Assembly: GCF_910591885.1 (NCBI RefSeq)
Contig: NC_063278.1
Location: 7,351,501-7,415,500, forward strand
From: Bombus terrestris
Lineage: Eukaryota; Arthropoda; Insecta; Hymenoptera; Apidae
DNA: 64,000 nt
Direction: 5' to 3'
Shown: piece by piece, positions 12,655 to 27,075 of the stretch
How positions within the stretch are numbered: position 1 is the stretch's first letter
Layout of the letters: the number at the start of each line of letters is the position of its first letter
Position numbers and translations under genes: made by a program
Notes under the pieces: generated by a model
The model's input: only the letters and a program-made list of their open reading frames with translations
Database searches by the model: none
What the model was told of the DNA's origin: nothing

Positions 12655-15600
12655 GTGAGTTTTTCTTTTCCATTCGATTTTTCCCTATGTTTGAAACGTT
12701 TATGGTAACTGGAAATCACCTGGCCCGTTGGACGATCGTAGGTTCGTCGAGCATCAATGAGGGTTCTTGCTTGTTAAACCTCGTCGATGCTCCGGGTTAA
12801 CTGTCCTTGCGGATCGATTCAGGTCTATATTTGGGAAATTGACGTGGTAGAATAGTTTTAGTTACTTTTGACAAAAATACTTTCAATTTCGATAACAGAT
12901 AGCATAACGAAAAGGTTCGTAATCAGTAATTTTTAATCGACGATCTTTTGGATCTGGACCTAATGGAATATGTTCTTCGATGATAGCCATAGAATGTTGG
13001 TCCATAGATCGGTAAGTTGAAAAATATTTCTTAGTATTTAGTAGAAGCTTCTTTATACTCTACGTGGGTAGATAAAGTCTATGTTATTTCTCTTTGTGAA
13101 GGGATACACGATCGAGGGACCCTCTTTAAACTACGTAGCAAGTATCGCGGAGATTTTTCCTGCTAATGATAGCGGATCTATAAGAAGCACAGGCCGCGAG
13201 TTAATCAAGGGTGTTAATCGCATGTTTCCATCGCCTTTGTGTTCGATTCGCGCTTTATTTGTCTCCAATATCGTATTGATTCATTAACAGGCCCGTGATT
13301 TCCAGTTCCGTTTCTCGCTTTAACCCTTTCGCTGCGCCTTATTCAACGTGTTACAAATTAGTTCTACTTTTATATATTCAAATATAATTTCATCGAATAA
13401 AATATGGAATTGAAATAAACTTTAGAGATTTACGAAAGTTGATTGAAAAGTGGCAAATTGAGACGGTTTAAGAACCACGTTGATCGTCTCGATAAATCGA
13501 AAAGCAGAGAAAGAGCGACAAATACCGATTGTCTTTTGTTTTTGAAATTTGTCACAGAATTTACTGTTATTATCCTCTATTCTCTTCGCGTAAACAAACT
13601 TACGAAAGTAAATGCTTTGCATTCGCGCGATCAAACGTTAATCGCCAATTTATGCTGAAATTTACGATGAAATTGAAAAATTGACAAAAATCTAGAGTCG
13701 ATCAATTCGACCTCTGAGAAGCAGAAATATTATCAGCGAAAGGGTTGACGAACGTATAATTTTTCCTTCGTAGAAGAGCTCACTCCTAGGTCGAACGATT
13801 ATTCACGTTTTATATACACGAAGCGATCGAACGATCGCGATATATACTATGTAACTATGCAATTTGTCCCGGGGTATCGGGTGTTGGCGTGAGAAAATGA
13901 CACGCTCACGCGTGTGTTTACCCGGCCGGTCTAGTAATCGTCCAGGCAAATGTTTCAATTAGCCATGTACGCGGCCATTGTAGTTTTAACGCGCCACAAG
14001 ATACCTATTGTGAGCGGTGGAGGAGAGAAGAGAGGGAGGGAACGTTTCGAGGCTCCCTTGTGTGACGTTAATTCACCGCGCGTTTCAGTAGCCTGTGGGG
14101 GAACGTTGAATTTCCCGCAGTCTCGCAGGCATATTCATCGGGCATCTTTATAGTTAATGCACGCGGTTATATGTGCCACGAACGCGTAACAGGTTTCCGG
14201 ACAGGGGAATAACGTAATTGTAATCATAATCGCTAATTTTCCCCTTTCCCTTTTGCGTGGGATTAGCTGTACTTTATTTTGAGAAAGTTTGTTCGCTTTT
14301 TTGACATCTTCATTCGCTAGGTTGCTAACTAATTCTTTTTCTCTATTAGATCGGACGTAGAATAATTCTGAAACTCGAAGGAAAAATAGTATAAACTGAA
14401 CGAATCTGTAATTTGAGGAAACTATAGATGGTATAAGTTGATTTTTAATAGAAGAGTGTGTGGTCGTAAACGTTAGAACACTCACGTACGCTTGGAGATC
14501 GAAAACAACATATTCTACATAAATACGAATTTTCTGTTTCTCTCGTTTTTGATATGATGATATGATTCTAAATACTTTACTTTTCCGCTAAGCCTTCCAA
14601 TTGATTATGGAACACGTTGCATACGCTATATCGATGAAATTCAACAAAAGTCTTGAATTGAGTCGTTTTGAACGCGAATACAATGTTATTGATAGTATTT
14701 TCCAAAGATTGCAGAGCGCACGTATAAAGTTTCTTTTATTCATTTGGATATTCTATTTTCTCAAGTATCAGGCAGTCGATCGGAATCGCGCGGAGTCAGC
14801 GGAAAATCCTTGCTCGGTTCGCTCGTGTTTTACGGGAGGATGTAAAAATGGCTTGGAATTTTGTTTACCACCTCGAGGGCCGAAGATGGAAGGGTTTATG
14901 TGGGTAGTCGAAAGAATTCTGGAATCAGCTATTCCAGACCTGTGTCTCTGTTGAAACACGATCGATCCAACGGCGTGGTTGTAGTGTCCTGTTAACTGTT
15001 GGATTGTGACACTAAAAGGTGCACTTACATCGAGTGATGCTTGCATAATATGAGCGGTAGCTGCATAAGCACTTACTCGTGTATAACTTGTCCGATTAGA
15101 TCGCGCAGACCGGCTCGCACGACGTTGCGTGTTGCGCTATTTTAAAATTTAAAACGGTGCGGCGAGGAAAAAAAATGAGAGGGTGACCGATCTTAGGGAG
15201 AAAGAGAGGAGAATATCTTTCGTGGCACTTTTTTTCCACGAAAAAAAGAGATGAAATATTCTGCGAAGAAAAGGGAAAGAAATGAAAAAGAAAACGGATA
15301 ACGTTGGTCGAAGCGTATACTCGTGCGAAAATTCTTGGAAGAGGCTTTTGAGTATTAAACTGCGTATCTGTATTCGAAAGGTACAGGACAATTGATCAAG
15401 AGCGCATATAATAGTCTAAAAATATCGCCAGTCGATTTGCATACAATTTGCTCGACGCACGCGGCGCGAGTCTCGTGACGAACAAAAACGAATTCCACGA
15501 ACGACAGGTTGGTTAGTTTCTATATGGTGACCCATAGAGGCGAGAAATACGGAGTACATATATCGAAATATCGTTCATTCGAAGGGTTGATTGACGAGTA

Positions 15601-18600
15601 AATCGCAGAAAGTGTAGTGCCTTAACAGATGCGATATGTTCGCTCGGAGGACACACTGTCGGAATAGTTGAATATTAAACGGCGACTCTGTCCATCTGTT
15701 ATCTGTCCAGTTGTTATCAACCGTTTCGATCGGTGTCTAGAGGTGAGCAAAGGCCACCGTGGAGTATTCTCTTGCGAAATTCCGTCCCGTTACGAGCCCT
15801 CGTTCCCAATATTTCTATTATACAATCTGTACTGTTTTAATGCAACGTCTGCGACCAAAGGAAGAAGCTCGACTCGTCCTTGACAATGAATACTTCGACG
15901 ATGCAATTGCGTCAATGCTGTCGGCAAAGTGGTTAATATGCGCGATGTACACATTCCCTTTCCTTTAAGGAACCGACCAAAATATCGATCAACCTTGTCA
16001 GCTGAGGAAAGAAACATTCAACGATTCATCGATCGAACTTCTCATACTTCGACCCACAGAATCTCTAAGAAATTCATTTCATAATGGCAAATATGTATAT
16101 CGTTCGTATAAATATATTGTTCTTAAATAGCTTCAAATCGAAAACGGATAAAACCAAATTTAATTCTGTCATGTTCATCCACGTTCGTGGTAATTGTAAT
16201 TTCAATCGAGATTTCTTAAAAAAACAGTCGAGTAGGTGAAGATAAACGAGGCACGTGGAAATCACGAAAAATTGATGGAACGTCGTCGGAGGAAATCGGT
16301 TGGCACGGAGCATGGAATAATTCTTGTTACTCGCGGCTCGGCGAGCACGATCAAAATGTAGCGAGAATTTACGAATTGGATAATCAGCAGCATCCTCATT
16401 AAGGCCCCCCCACTGAACGCCCCCGCCTTCCATTCTCCTTTACTGGCGTGTGTACGTGCGCGTGTACGCACGCACTCTGGCCCGCTGCTGGATCGTCGTC
16501 CACCCACTTATCTACTCCTCTACGTTCGCGCTCGTTACGCACACGATCACAATTTTTCACTGATTCCACGGTTTTCCAGTTCTCGCGTGATCCATGAATC
16601 ATCCTTGGAAATGTTTTAACACGGTGATTCCATTCCACCGCGCTTTGCTTTCCGCCAATGCGATTTTCTTCGACGAGAAACCAGAAGATCGGGGAATCAT
16701 CGGCGGAAGAGATTCGCTTGTTTCAATAGAACTCAGTTCGATCGAGATTGAATCGAATTTGTCGAAATTCAAAGAAAGCGAAAGTGGATTTTTCGCAGTT
16801 TGCCTGGTAGTTTAAAGAATGAAAGAAATGATGGATTTTTAAAGGAAAAATCGATTCTTCTGTTGGGAAAAATATATTTTTGACGAGAAGAACTAAAAGA
16901 TTTAAGCAGAGATTTGTCTCATCTATCAAATGTTATAGCAAGTACCAGGATCGGTAAAACAGAAACGTTTAACCAAGCGTGAATGTAACAAACGCATCGC
17001 GGTTGTAGTAATTAACGGTTTCGTTACGAGTCATTCAACCTTCGTCAGCGTTCACGTTACTTTAGTTACACGTCGACGTAGCGTTTTTCCCATGGAAACC
17101 GTCGAAACGCTGATATGCCGGTCTGTCGAGGCTGGTGGAAAATTTAGAATTCCAAATCGAATTCCAGCTCGCGAAGGCCAGCCTCACTCACGTAACTAGT
17201 TACTGATTAACGCTAGTTTTTATCTGTTTCTTAATTTTTGCAGGAACTCGATGAAAACCACCGTGTTAGAAACGTGTATCGAATTAGTCCTATATAAATA
17301 GATTTGTGCAATTTGTAAGCTTAAGATACAAAGTCTACGTACCGTCCTTAAATTTAGATAAAGATCTGTTAACCGAACTTGCACACGTATATTTAAAGGA
17401 AATGACGCGATCTAGCAGTACCGATAAAATTAAAGATTTTCTAATTTCTGACGTTATTTCATTTCGGCACTTTCCTCGGGTAAATATCTACGTTTTTCCC
17501 CATTCCTCTCGGAAGTACGTTAATATACTAAGCAAATTGGTTTCGTGTTAATACGCAAACGTAAACGTAGATTCTCTAACAGAATGCGACTTCAGTTGGA
17601 CGTACGTAACTAAACTTTCATGGCTGACTCTGTATATATCAGGTTTCTTCCAAAAAGAGACAAACGTATAGTCTTTAGTCCCCGAAGATTAAATAAAAGA
17701 TCGGTTCCTTCCTGCGATGGGGAAAGGAATTATTTTATTCGAGCGTAGTTGGAACGAGGAGACGTTTACATTTTCCTGACGGCCGCAGGAGGCCATTGAA
17801 TAATGCAAGTTTTCTCGGACTTAGTCGTAACAACCGCTCTGTTCGCCATTGTTACCGGATCTCCTTTCTCACCCCGTTGCCACCTGATAGGACATCTGAT
17901 GACAGTTGCCGGCCGGAATGTTTTATGCAAATAGCCATTGTCCACGGCGACATTGACGCGTACAAACGCGTGGAAATTTTGTTTCTTTCCGTGTTTCCTT
18001 ACCGTTCAGTCTTGTCAGACTGGAAAACCGACACTACGGTAATAAGAAAATTGCGTACACGAGCACGACGACGGCCACCTCTCGTTCCTCTAATTATCGC
18101 AATCGCGACGCACAGCGGCTTTCGAGTTAATTAATCGTCCGGTTCAGCTCTCTACTCTTGAGAGCAAAACCTGACCTGCAGCGGTAATTGCTCTGGCTAA
18201 TCGCGCTAATCTGGACCTCGTGTTTGGCGATAGAAAAGATAAAGAGATAAAGATTTGCGACTAAGCCAGGTGTTCTTGGGAATGTTTTTGTGCCTTCGTT
18301 AAGATAGTCCAAACATTGAAATATATTTAGAACGAGACAGTAATCATTGTCGGGTGAAGTTAGATTTGAGGTACAGTTGCTAAAGTAGATGGAAATTGCG
18401 TGGAGATTAACCTTGCTATGCTATTTCGAGTATCTCGATGGACGGTCTTCGTCAACTGCGATCAATGGAAAAATACAATTCTTACAAAGGGTACTTCTCA
18501 ATCCTCACAAACTTGTACCACTCTTGTCCTAAGCTCGTCGGTAAAGGTAACACGCCGTTTACGCTGTCCCTGAAAACTCGTCGGCTCTCTCGAAAGGGGC

Positions 18601-19010
18601 TGTAAAAATCTGTCACGTGTCAAAGGAAAAGCAAGCGAAGGTTTTCTCTTCCTTCGGCGGCACCACGTGCGATGCAGAACTCGTTCGAGTCGAATCCTTG
18701 GTCAAAAGCAACCGGATGTTCTATATACGAATCTGTAACAAAGTATTCGTGGTATTGATCTAGGGATATTCGTGAGTGGAACTCGATGGATTGCGTGAAA
18801 AGATGCGAGCAAATTCTGCGAAAATGCGTTGGCAGCAGAAAGACTTGGCACAGGTCTGTCCTTCGGTACCGTAACACATGATCGTGGAGAAAAGTGAGCG
18901 TGGTTGGCTCTCTTTCTTCGTTGTAGAAGGCCCTTCGTAGCACACAGGGCACGTAAGACGTCGAGCCATGCTCATCCGGTGCTCGCTACCTGGCTGCGGA
19001 ATAAATTGGA

Positions 19011-19096
19011 TGTGTGTGTGTGTGTGGTGTGTATTTATATATGTATGTATATATTTATATATACATGTATATATATATACATATATATATATACGC
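19011..19096. repeat. compound (TG)n / (TA)n microsatellite
   Basis: A run of TG dinucleotides passes into TATG and TATA repeats (gtgtgtgtgtggtgtg, then tatatatatatacata). The frames that read through it are artefacts made of Cys/Val and Ile/Tyr repeats. Confidence 0.95.
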
Positions 19097-19526
19097 AGCC
19101 ATCACTCACTACTCAGGATCGCTTCTTGGAATGACAAATTGGATACCGCGATCGACAACTCCCCCGCTTTTGAAAATCTTGGACAACTTTTTGTAACGTA
19201 GATTGACCCTTTCTTGAATCAATGGTGAAATCTTTCATTGTTTCCTGTGGACGATTCAAGGTACGATTATTCGATGGTGCAATTGGTTGATCAAGAATTT
19301 AGTGCTATCGAGTCTGGTAAATAGTTTGTTACATTTCTTCATGCGGTTTCAATTTGCTTTACATGTTGGATATATTGGGTTGAAAAATAACGATCGGTGA
19401 TTGCAAAGTTGAAATGGTAAATAATGTGACAAATCCAAATATAAATGAGAAAACCATACATAATTGATTTAGGATCAACAGTTCCAATTTTAGCTCTACC
19501 GTGACGTTAACTTTAATAGCTAAAAT

Positions 19527-19654
19527 AAATTATTCTACCGTTTACAAGCGTATTTAAAATAGAATTTACGCTTTTTACCACTAGAGCGATAAATTATTCT
19601 ACCATTTAGACCCAAATCTAGAATAGAATTTGCGTTGTATTTCATCAAAAGGAT
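19527..19654. repeat. diverged 64-bp tandem duplication
   Basis: Two adjacent units both begin aaattattctacc (19527 and 19591) and share further blocks, such as aatagaattt followed by acg or gcg. A third, weaker echo (caatccacactcttttccac near 19700) suggests an older array. It is non-coding and I see no function. Confidence 0.6.
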
Positions 19655-22279
19655 CAGTTATGTATTTATTCGATTATTTATAGTCGTACTCGAAATACAA
19701 TCCACACTCTTTTCCACTAAGAAAGACGAGCGTTTCACTTTTTCCTCCGTTTCCTACCTCTATTACCAAGACGTCCAGGCAGAAAGTGCCTCTTTGTCAC
19801 AAAATTTGGCAATTTAGGGAGAAGTATCTTTCCGTTAGAAACATGGCTATTCCGTGCGCAGTACATAGGTAAGAAGATAAAACGATCTCGGCCATAAATC
19901 TAATCTAGCAGTCCTATCTGTACCTACAGCAGGAGGTTCATCGTTAACTCGTAGAATATCTCTTGTACAAAACTTGTAAGTCTCTAGGCACCTTTGTGAA
20001 ACATTGCAAAACGGACAATGTAGGCGTCGACTTAACAGTCCATAGGTATTTCTTGGGCTGTTTCGATTAAAATTTCACTATAAACTGCGTCAGGTGACAG
20101 GCTGCGCGATGGCGCGTGTCCCTGTCGCAGAAGAACGCCATTTAGCATTTAAGGGGAGGGGAAAAAAATATTCGTCTGCCTTGTACGACGAGTGATTGAT
20201 AAGATTCATCGGTGTACAAACACACAAGCAGACAGGAGAGAGTCTAGTCACGTAGGCCAGGGTACAGTAGCGTTATTTAAAAGTGGCGGGACAGAAAGAT
20301 ACGAGCGCGCGAGCTGAAGTTTTTACCAGGCATCCTCGAACGCGACGACTTTCGAATCAGATCCTTTACATTTTCTTTTATACGGTAGACACAAGCTTTT
20401 TTCTCTACGAGCGCGATATCGGTGGTGTATATCGACGAGAGACAATGTCGTTGGATTTCTTGGGAGAGGAAAAGACGAGTCTCGTGAAATAGAAGGAAAC
20501 AAGAAGTCACTCTCTGAATAGTTTAATGGTTTAATATTAGTTTCCAATAGCGGTGGAGGATTTACTAGGTTATTTGAGAAGCGTTAAAGCTAGTAGCGTT
20601 TTTGACAATCGTCGTTAAGTCTCTGGATTCTGAATTGTATCGTTCTTGTCTGTCATTGACATCTTGCTGCTGGATCTATTCTATGCTCAAGATATACAGA
20701 TATGCTCAAGTATAAATATATGTTTTTGGAACTTGTTACTTCATTATTTGAAAGAAGTATATCGAAAGGACAATTATGTGGCTGCTGAATAGATGGGAAA
20801 ATTCCATTGCAGAAAAAAGCGGTACGCGTACTTAGAGCGGTATGTAACGGCCCTCATCTTTCTTCACGTCGCTCAGCTTCGTTCGTTTTATTATTTCCCA
20901 TTTTCTATATTCGTTTGTGAATGCACGTACTTTCCACGGTACACGATGCTTTTTCCACGCGTACACGTGGGAAAGGATATCTTGGTTTTCGAAATGCAAT
21001 TCGCGGAATCGTCGTCGTCTGCATAGTGTATCTTGCAGTCGTGGAAGACTTTGTTTGCCACAGGGGGAAGTGGTTGGTCTTTGCGAATTGTTTTCTTGTC
21101 GATTCTTGATGCTGACGCGAAACAGACGACGAAGTTTTCGAGCAATCGAGAAACTGAGAAATTCACCGTATCCGTGTATCGTTGTTCGTGTTTTCCATTT
21201 TGGCGGGGGATCGTCGCAAAGTCAAAGGTTTCCCCACGAGGCTGTCGGTAAAAATTAGAGATCGGATCGTTGGAGTATTCGACATGGAGAGAACAGGAGG
21301 GAAAACGTTGAAAGGAAAAAAAAAAGAAAAAATGCGGTCGAAGCCTGACGAGTGCATGAGAATGTGCGTGATCGTGGGGAAGAGCGATTGGACGAGGGTG
21401 CACGCTCGAAAGGATCATGAAAGGGAAACGTGAACTTATGGGACCACGTTGACCGGTCCCACGCTTCAGTGTCGCTCGCCTTTTTTGTATATTATCCACC
21501 GCTTGCATTCTACTTGCGTCTACCTGTTACTCCTTCGTACGAGCTTGTTCGATCAATCGATTATTTTTAACTCTTTTCATTATAATTAAATCCTCTACCT
21601 TCATGCAACTCTTGTCAGATTCTTTTTTTATGCTGTTGTTAACGATAAAGCGATTATAATGGTAGATAAAATGTAATTACATCGATAGCATGATAAAACA
21701 GGAGAAAGGGTATTGTAAATGGAGCTGACCCTTTTGGCGGAACGGGTAGCAGCCAATTTGGACATCACAGAGGCATCAAAGCGATGATGTAGCTACGTGG
21801 TCAGGCAATTGAAGCACGAATTAAAATCCTGTAGGCTATCTTTCGAAATTTTTAACTAATTAACTCGTGCCCTTAATTCGTACGTTCTATGATCATATAA
21901 CCAAAAAGTGAATAAAGACAAGATAATCTCATTTATATCAATATGATACAATCCATCGTTAACAGAAATGAAACCACACGGAAAACAATAGGAGACCCCT
22001 GAACAAAGAAATTATTATACCTAAAGAGGGACGTTCCAAGTGAATAGGTTACAATCTGCCCTTTCCCTGTCCTATCTGTTCTTCCTTTTCGTACATCTCA
22101 AGCTATAGTTACCGGTTACAAGTGCTATCTCTCGACGGTCGTTTCTGAAAAGAAACGTTCGTTTGTCATCGAAGGGAATCGATCGTTGGCGTGGGCCGTT
22201 CTCCCGAGGTTCTGCAGAGAGTACAGCGAAGAAGCATTGCGCGAAATGCGTAACCGCAGCTGTGCGTGCGGTCGAGTCT

Positions 22280-22500
22280 CCCCTTTCTCTCCTCTCCTCT
22301 TCAACTTCTCGTCCCTGTCTCTCGTTCGGCCCGGTTTGCTTACCTACCGGAGACCAGACGCAGATACAGTTCTCACGTCCTCGATCCCGGGAGACGACGA
22401 TTTACAGTTTCAAACAAACTCTTCTCTCCCTCCCTCTCTCTCTCTCTCTCTTTTTCTCTTTTTCTCCTCGTCGTTCTTTCCCTCATCTGGGCCTCTCGTT
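22280..22500 (+). repeat. CT-rich block with (CT)n core
   Basis: A strongly pyrimidine-biased stretch includes an uninterrupted (CT)n run around 22434-22450. It opens three overlapping frames without coding character. It also forms an exceptionally long polypyrimidine tract in front of the AG at 22513, which is why a candidate exon is listed there. Confidence 0.7.
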
Positions 22501-22513
22501 TGCCTGTGGACAG

Positions 22514-22641
22514 ATGCTGCGCTCGTGAAGAGGGAATTTCAAGATTTCCAAATTGCCCTGCGCTCGCTTGAAACGCTCCTCGAGAACTCTGAAGAACGGA
22601 CCTTCTTCAGAAGCTTCTGCATAGAGAGGAGTTGTCGTTGA
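22514..22641 (+). CDS. candidate alternative terminal exon (weak)
   Basis: A very long polypyrimidine tract ends in ggacag at 22513. Joining 22514 to the phase-1 end of the exon at 12654 makes a GAT codon and opens 41 further codons to a TGA at 22639-22641. The tail begins DAALVKREFQDFQIALRSLE and includes LLENSEERTFF. It looks hydrophilic and helical rather than low-complexity. An AATAAA lies at 22921, 280 bases past the stop. No good donor is seen before the stop, so this could be a last exon giving a short isoform. Against it, phase agreement has a one-in-three chance by luck, and the peptide matches no family I know. Confidence 0.22.
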
Positions 22642-25600
22642 GTCTTATGTATATATATTTTTCTTGTTGAATGACAAGAACAGTAGGAGTAGAATGGTAG
22701 GTTATTAGTATGGGTTACGCCAAGGAAATTTGTGGAGGCGGTCCTGTGTCCGTTCATTGATACTTGTTTGTTTGTTAATGATGGACGTTCATTGTTAACA
22801 GATTCATAAGTTTGATAAGTTGGTTAGTTGAAATTGTATATGTTTCTCTTGTTGTTAGAGAAGAAGAACAGAGGGAATTGGAACGATATAGATTTTATCA
22901 TTCTTACGTTGGCCGTATTTAATAAACTTAGTTTCAATTCGTGAATTCGTTGTTCAATCTGTTCTTCTCGTCGAAAGAAACGAATAATAGATAAAAAGTA
23001 ACGAAAGCGATTGATTTTCGTCTTGTATTATGTTAACAGAATTGGCGAGGACCTTTCAGTACCTCTTTCATTGGCACCTTTGTCTTCGATAACGAACGCT
23101 GATTATTTTTGGTAAATTCATTGAGAAATTTACCTTGCCTCGGTTAAACGTCGTGAATCGATCTCTGGAATCGGTTATCGGTGACTGACAGCTTGTTGTT
23201 TCAATGATTTATACCGCTGCTCATTCTCCGAACCGAGAATGCGATGCATCGATGGTCTATTTTTAGACGAGGGATATATATTCTTCAAGTGTCGTTCTGT
23301 TTTTCTGCCGCGAATTTCTCCCTCCGATTCGTTCTTCGTCGTTTAAATCCACTTCCATTTTTGTCCCTGATATTTTTTGTCCCAGCGTAGATCGTTTATA
23401 AAGTATCGTTAATAATTCATAAAAACAAAGAAGACTACTATTCTTTCAGATTACGTAATCGCGAACGTGTTACCATCGATTCGCAGAATAATCAATTTCG
23501 TTTCTGATAAATCGTAAATACCTTTGATAAAGGTACACACGACGCGTTAGCGAGTGAGTTAACGATTCGTTCGATTATACCGGTTCGATCGGTGTATCTG
23601 TTCGCCTTAAATAGACGTTGCCGGGGGCATTGGTCGGAGGCGTTCGATAGAAACGAACCTTTCTCTCACTGCCCGACACCTTATTGAGCGGGATTTAAAG
23701 ATAGTTTAGCTTCGTGAAAAATGCATACGCTTGTCGCTCCCCCGATCCGTGTGAATGATTTTGCACCGTGTCGTCGAGGTCACCGATCGAAACCGGGAAG
23801 TGGCTACCTCTATCGGTGCTTTTTAACCTGATCCGTGTAGAGGGACTTCGAGGTCTTCCACATAGGCGGCGTCGTTGTCGTTCATGTAACCCACCATGGG
23901 TAAAACAGGAATCTTCCTGGGCCCGGAATCCGGGGAATCCTCGAGGTTGCGTTACTTTGGCGAGCTACTAGCGAGCTGTTAGCATTTACATACACGTAAT
24001 TCAACAGAGCTCTATAAAGTTGCATTACAGTAGCACTGTTTCTAGTGATACTGACAACATGTAAATCATTCTTTGATTCCTTCTAACTCGTATAAAATGT
24101 AAAAGGGGAAAATATTTGCCGTGTTCCTCTCATAATGAAATTTTCTATTTCAAAAAATTTCTATGAGAGAGAGAGTGTCGAATTGAGTCAAAAAGTTTTA
24201 CGAAAGGATTAAAACTCTATAAACTATATCTAAAAAGATTTTAAAACTAACTTTGGATATTTATTTATAATCTCCGAAAACTAGCACCTTATTCTCAATA
24301 CGTGGACCAAGTTGTTTCCAATCTAATTCAGATTCAAGTTATACTAAACTTTGAGGCTTGAAGTCTTTCGAGATGACCGTAATCCAAAACACGTAAGAGT
24401 TAGGAATCGAGAGAGAAGGAAACAGGCCTTGGTGGCTTGGTAGAGGGGAGATGCGGTCGATAAGGAGCAGATAGGAAGGTATACACGAAGGGAATAAAGG
24501 AGGAAGGAGAGAAACAGGTAGCAACAGGTTGTGACGTCACGAGGCGCCACGCGACTCAGCTTCATTCACGAGGAGGCAACCGGAGAGCCAGGCCGCGGAG
24601 GGTGGACCAGGAACTAATAAACGAAGCGGCTTCTCGTTCTCGTGTTTTCTCACGTGATTCGACAAGCCAGTTTATCTCCGTGGACGGCCACGAAACCCGG
24701 TCCGGCAATTAGTAGCCCGTAACGGTTTAATTCGCCCCGGTATCGAGCCTTGATTTCTGATTTTCAGATTGATACGCGCTAAGTTAATGCGTTTCTCTGG
24801 CTGGTATTATGTTACGGATGTCGTTTAAAACGTTTCGCACAACCCGATTCGAATTAACGTTTCGTTCTGCTCGAATTAAAATTTCCAATCCGACCGAGTT
24901 GCCATTTTTATTCTTGAATTAAAATTATGCTGCAGACATCGAAAAATAGATTATGAATAATAACGAAGAATAGATTATGAATTTTCATGCAAGTTTATAT
25001 TTTTACGAGCGTCAAATAAATAGAAAATAAACATCTATTTCTCCTTTTCCGAGTTGAAAATATTTTTCGATATTACGTATAATCCGTGGACTATTACGTA
25101 TTAAAATTTCTCATAAGTTCATAAAAATCGATATGTAATCGGATATAAAGGAACTTAGCTTGTACTCGTATTATGTTTGCTTACGGAGGGTTAATTAACA
25201 GGAAATTGTACGGTCTATAGTGGGAGTAGACCATTTTCCTTGAATTTGTTATTGGGACTGTAAAAGTGTCCACTGTAAAAAGCATGCAATTTCTTGGAAA
25301 TTTCAATACGGCGCCGCTGTCAGGCCCAATCGCTCGGAATTACTTTACCCCCACCGCGTGGACGCCTCTTTTTACAATTGCAAAGCGCAATTACCGCGAA
25401 ACCTGCTCCGTTTCTTGCGCAACGTCCAACCGTCCCGACGCATCGCCGTTTAATATAAATTGCGTCAGCGGTTGTAGTGGTCAACACAGTAAAGGGAACA
25501 CCTAAATTGAAGCATCAAGTAAATGCATCGATCGATGCACTCGCATCTAGGATCGCATGCATCGTTCTATCTTTTTCAATACGGTCTCAACGATAAAGCT

Positions 25601-26689
25601 ATTGTACTCTGCTTTCCTTCTAAGTATTCCGCCAATTTGTTTGTAATATAAACACGAAGCTTTTCCAGTTTAGACAGCGTCTTGTGTTCTATTACATAGT
25701 GAAAGCTACTTTCGAAATTCGTTCGTAATTTTTACGGATTTTCATAGACATTTAAATCTCCGTCAATGAATCGTCTCGCCGGAAGTGACTCGAAAAAAGT
25801 CGCCGTTGAAATCATCGCCGTATTCGTGTCTGACATAACCTATTGCCCAATATTTCAACACTTACGATCCTTTCCTTTTCTTGTAAAAAAGATACCGTTA
25901 CGATTGTTAGTCTTTTGTATGCCATACTTGCTTTCGGCTGTTCCAAACCTTTTCGTTTACACGGTCAAGCGCTTTATAGTTGCTTTAGTAATCACCTGAG
26001 CGTGCGTTAGCTGTTGCAACATTGTATTAGACGACGTGATATCGAAGTATTAACACTATCTTCTTTTATCGAATCGGAACATTAATCCCTGTCACGTCTG
26101 TGATTCATCGCCATAAGGATTATTTATTTTTATTATTATATTACATCGTTATCAAGCACCTTGCTTGTAATCGTTATCGTTTCCTATTTCTTCTATTACA
26201 TTCAGAAGCGGTAATCAACCGTAATTCTTTTCCTCGCGAGCAAAGAAACATCTGTTTATAAATAATTTGAGCTATTTCGAACGATTGTCAGTTCCTATTC
26301 GTTCTATTACAATTTCAAATGGTGATCATCCATAATTCTTTTGCCAATGGGACGGCAGAAATATCCATTTGTAGAAGATTAAGAAATTTGCTCGAATTTC
26401 CTCGAACGAACGACGTGTCGTATCCTTTCTCGAGGATGACCCCGAGTTCCTTACCCCCGGCCGTAGATCCACGAAGATGTTACCCCTACCACGTTGTGTC
26501 CAGGTCTCGGTTTTGCCTCCTGTAGAAAGAGAACCACGGAGAGGACAGCCGAGATACCGTGGACGATGTTGCCTGTTGACGAGGGACGAAGTGGAGGCAG
26601 GGGTAAGGAAGGAGAGTAGCCTCCCCACCACGTGGCGAGTAGCCACGCGAGTTCATTCATGAGATCGTGGGAACGTGGCTCACGGTGGG

Positions 26690-26927
26690 TCCGTTTTACC
26701 CCATCCTCCTGCTCCTTCGGCTTCTCCTTCCCTTTCCCTCGTTGGTGATCTATCTGTATGTGTGTGTATGTGTGTGTGTGTATGCGTGTCCGCGTTTCTG
26801 CTTTCTCTTGGTCCGCCGTAATATCTGCATCTCCCTTCTTTTTCATTTCCTCTCTCCTTTCTCCTTCCACCATTCTCTCTATTTTTCTCTCCTTTCTGCT
26901 GGTTTTCAGTTCAGTCTTTCTCCTTCC

Positions 26928-26958
<31 letters not shown>

Positions 26959-27075
26959 GGCTATCCTTTGATACGTTGGTCGTCGTGACCGGTGTAGCCT
27001 CGTTTTTGTCTTTGCTCCTTCTGGACCGAACTTCTCCGGTTCTTTTGCCGAGTTTCGCCGCGATCTTTCGCCTTC
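26690..27075 (+). repeat. pyrimidine-rich block with (TG)n and (CT)n microsatellites
   Basis: It contains a TG-rich run at about 26757-26785 and a (CT)n run at about 26928-26947 within a C/T-dominated stretch. The 139-codon open frame across it (26667-27086) reads as Leu/Ser/Phe/Val repeats and is not supported as coding. Confidence 0.75.

Noticed and set aside
20891..21508. 205-codon minus-strand frame
   Set aside because: Three other frames are open on the plus strand over the same DNA. The translation has no recognisable motif and no convincing start or splice sites.
24532..24539. TGACGTCA CRE palindrome
   Set aside because: An 8-bp site is expected about once per 65 kb by chance, and nothing nearby marks a promoter.
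25524..25539. 16-bp perfect palindrome tgcatcgatcgatgca
   Set aside because: A 16-bp perfect palindrome is expected about once in a window this size, and more often in DNA rich in TCGA motifs.
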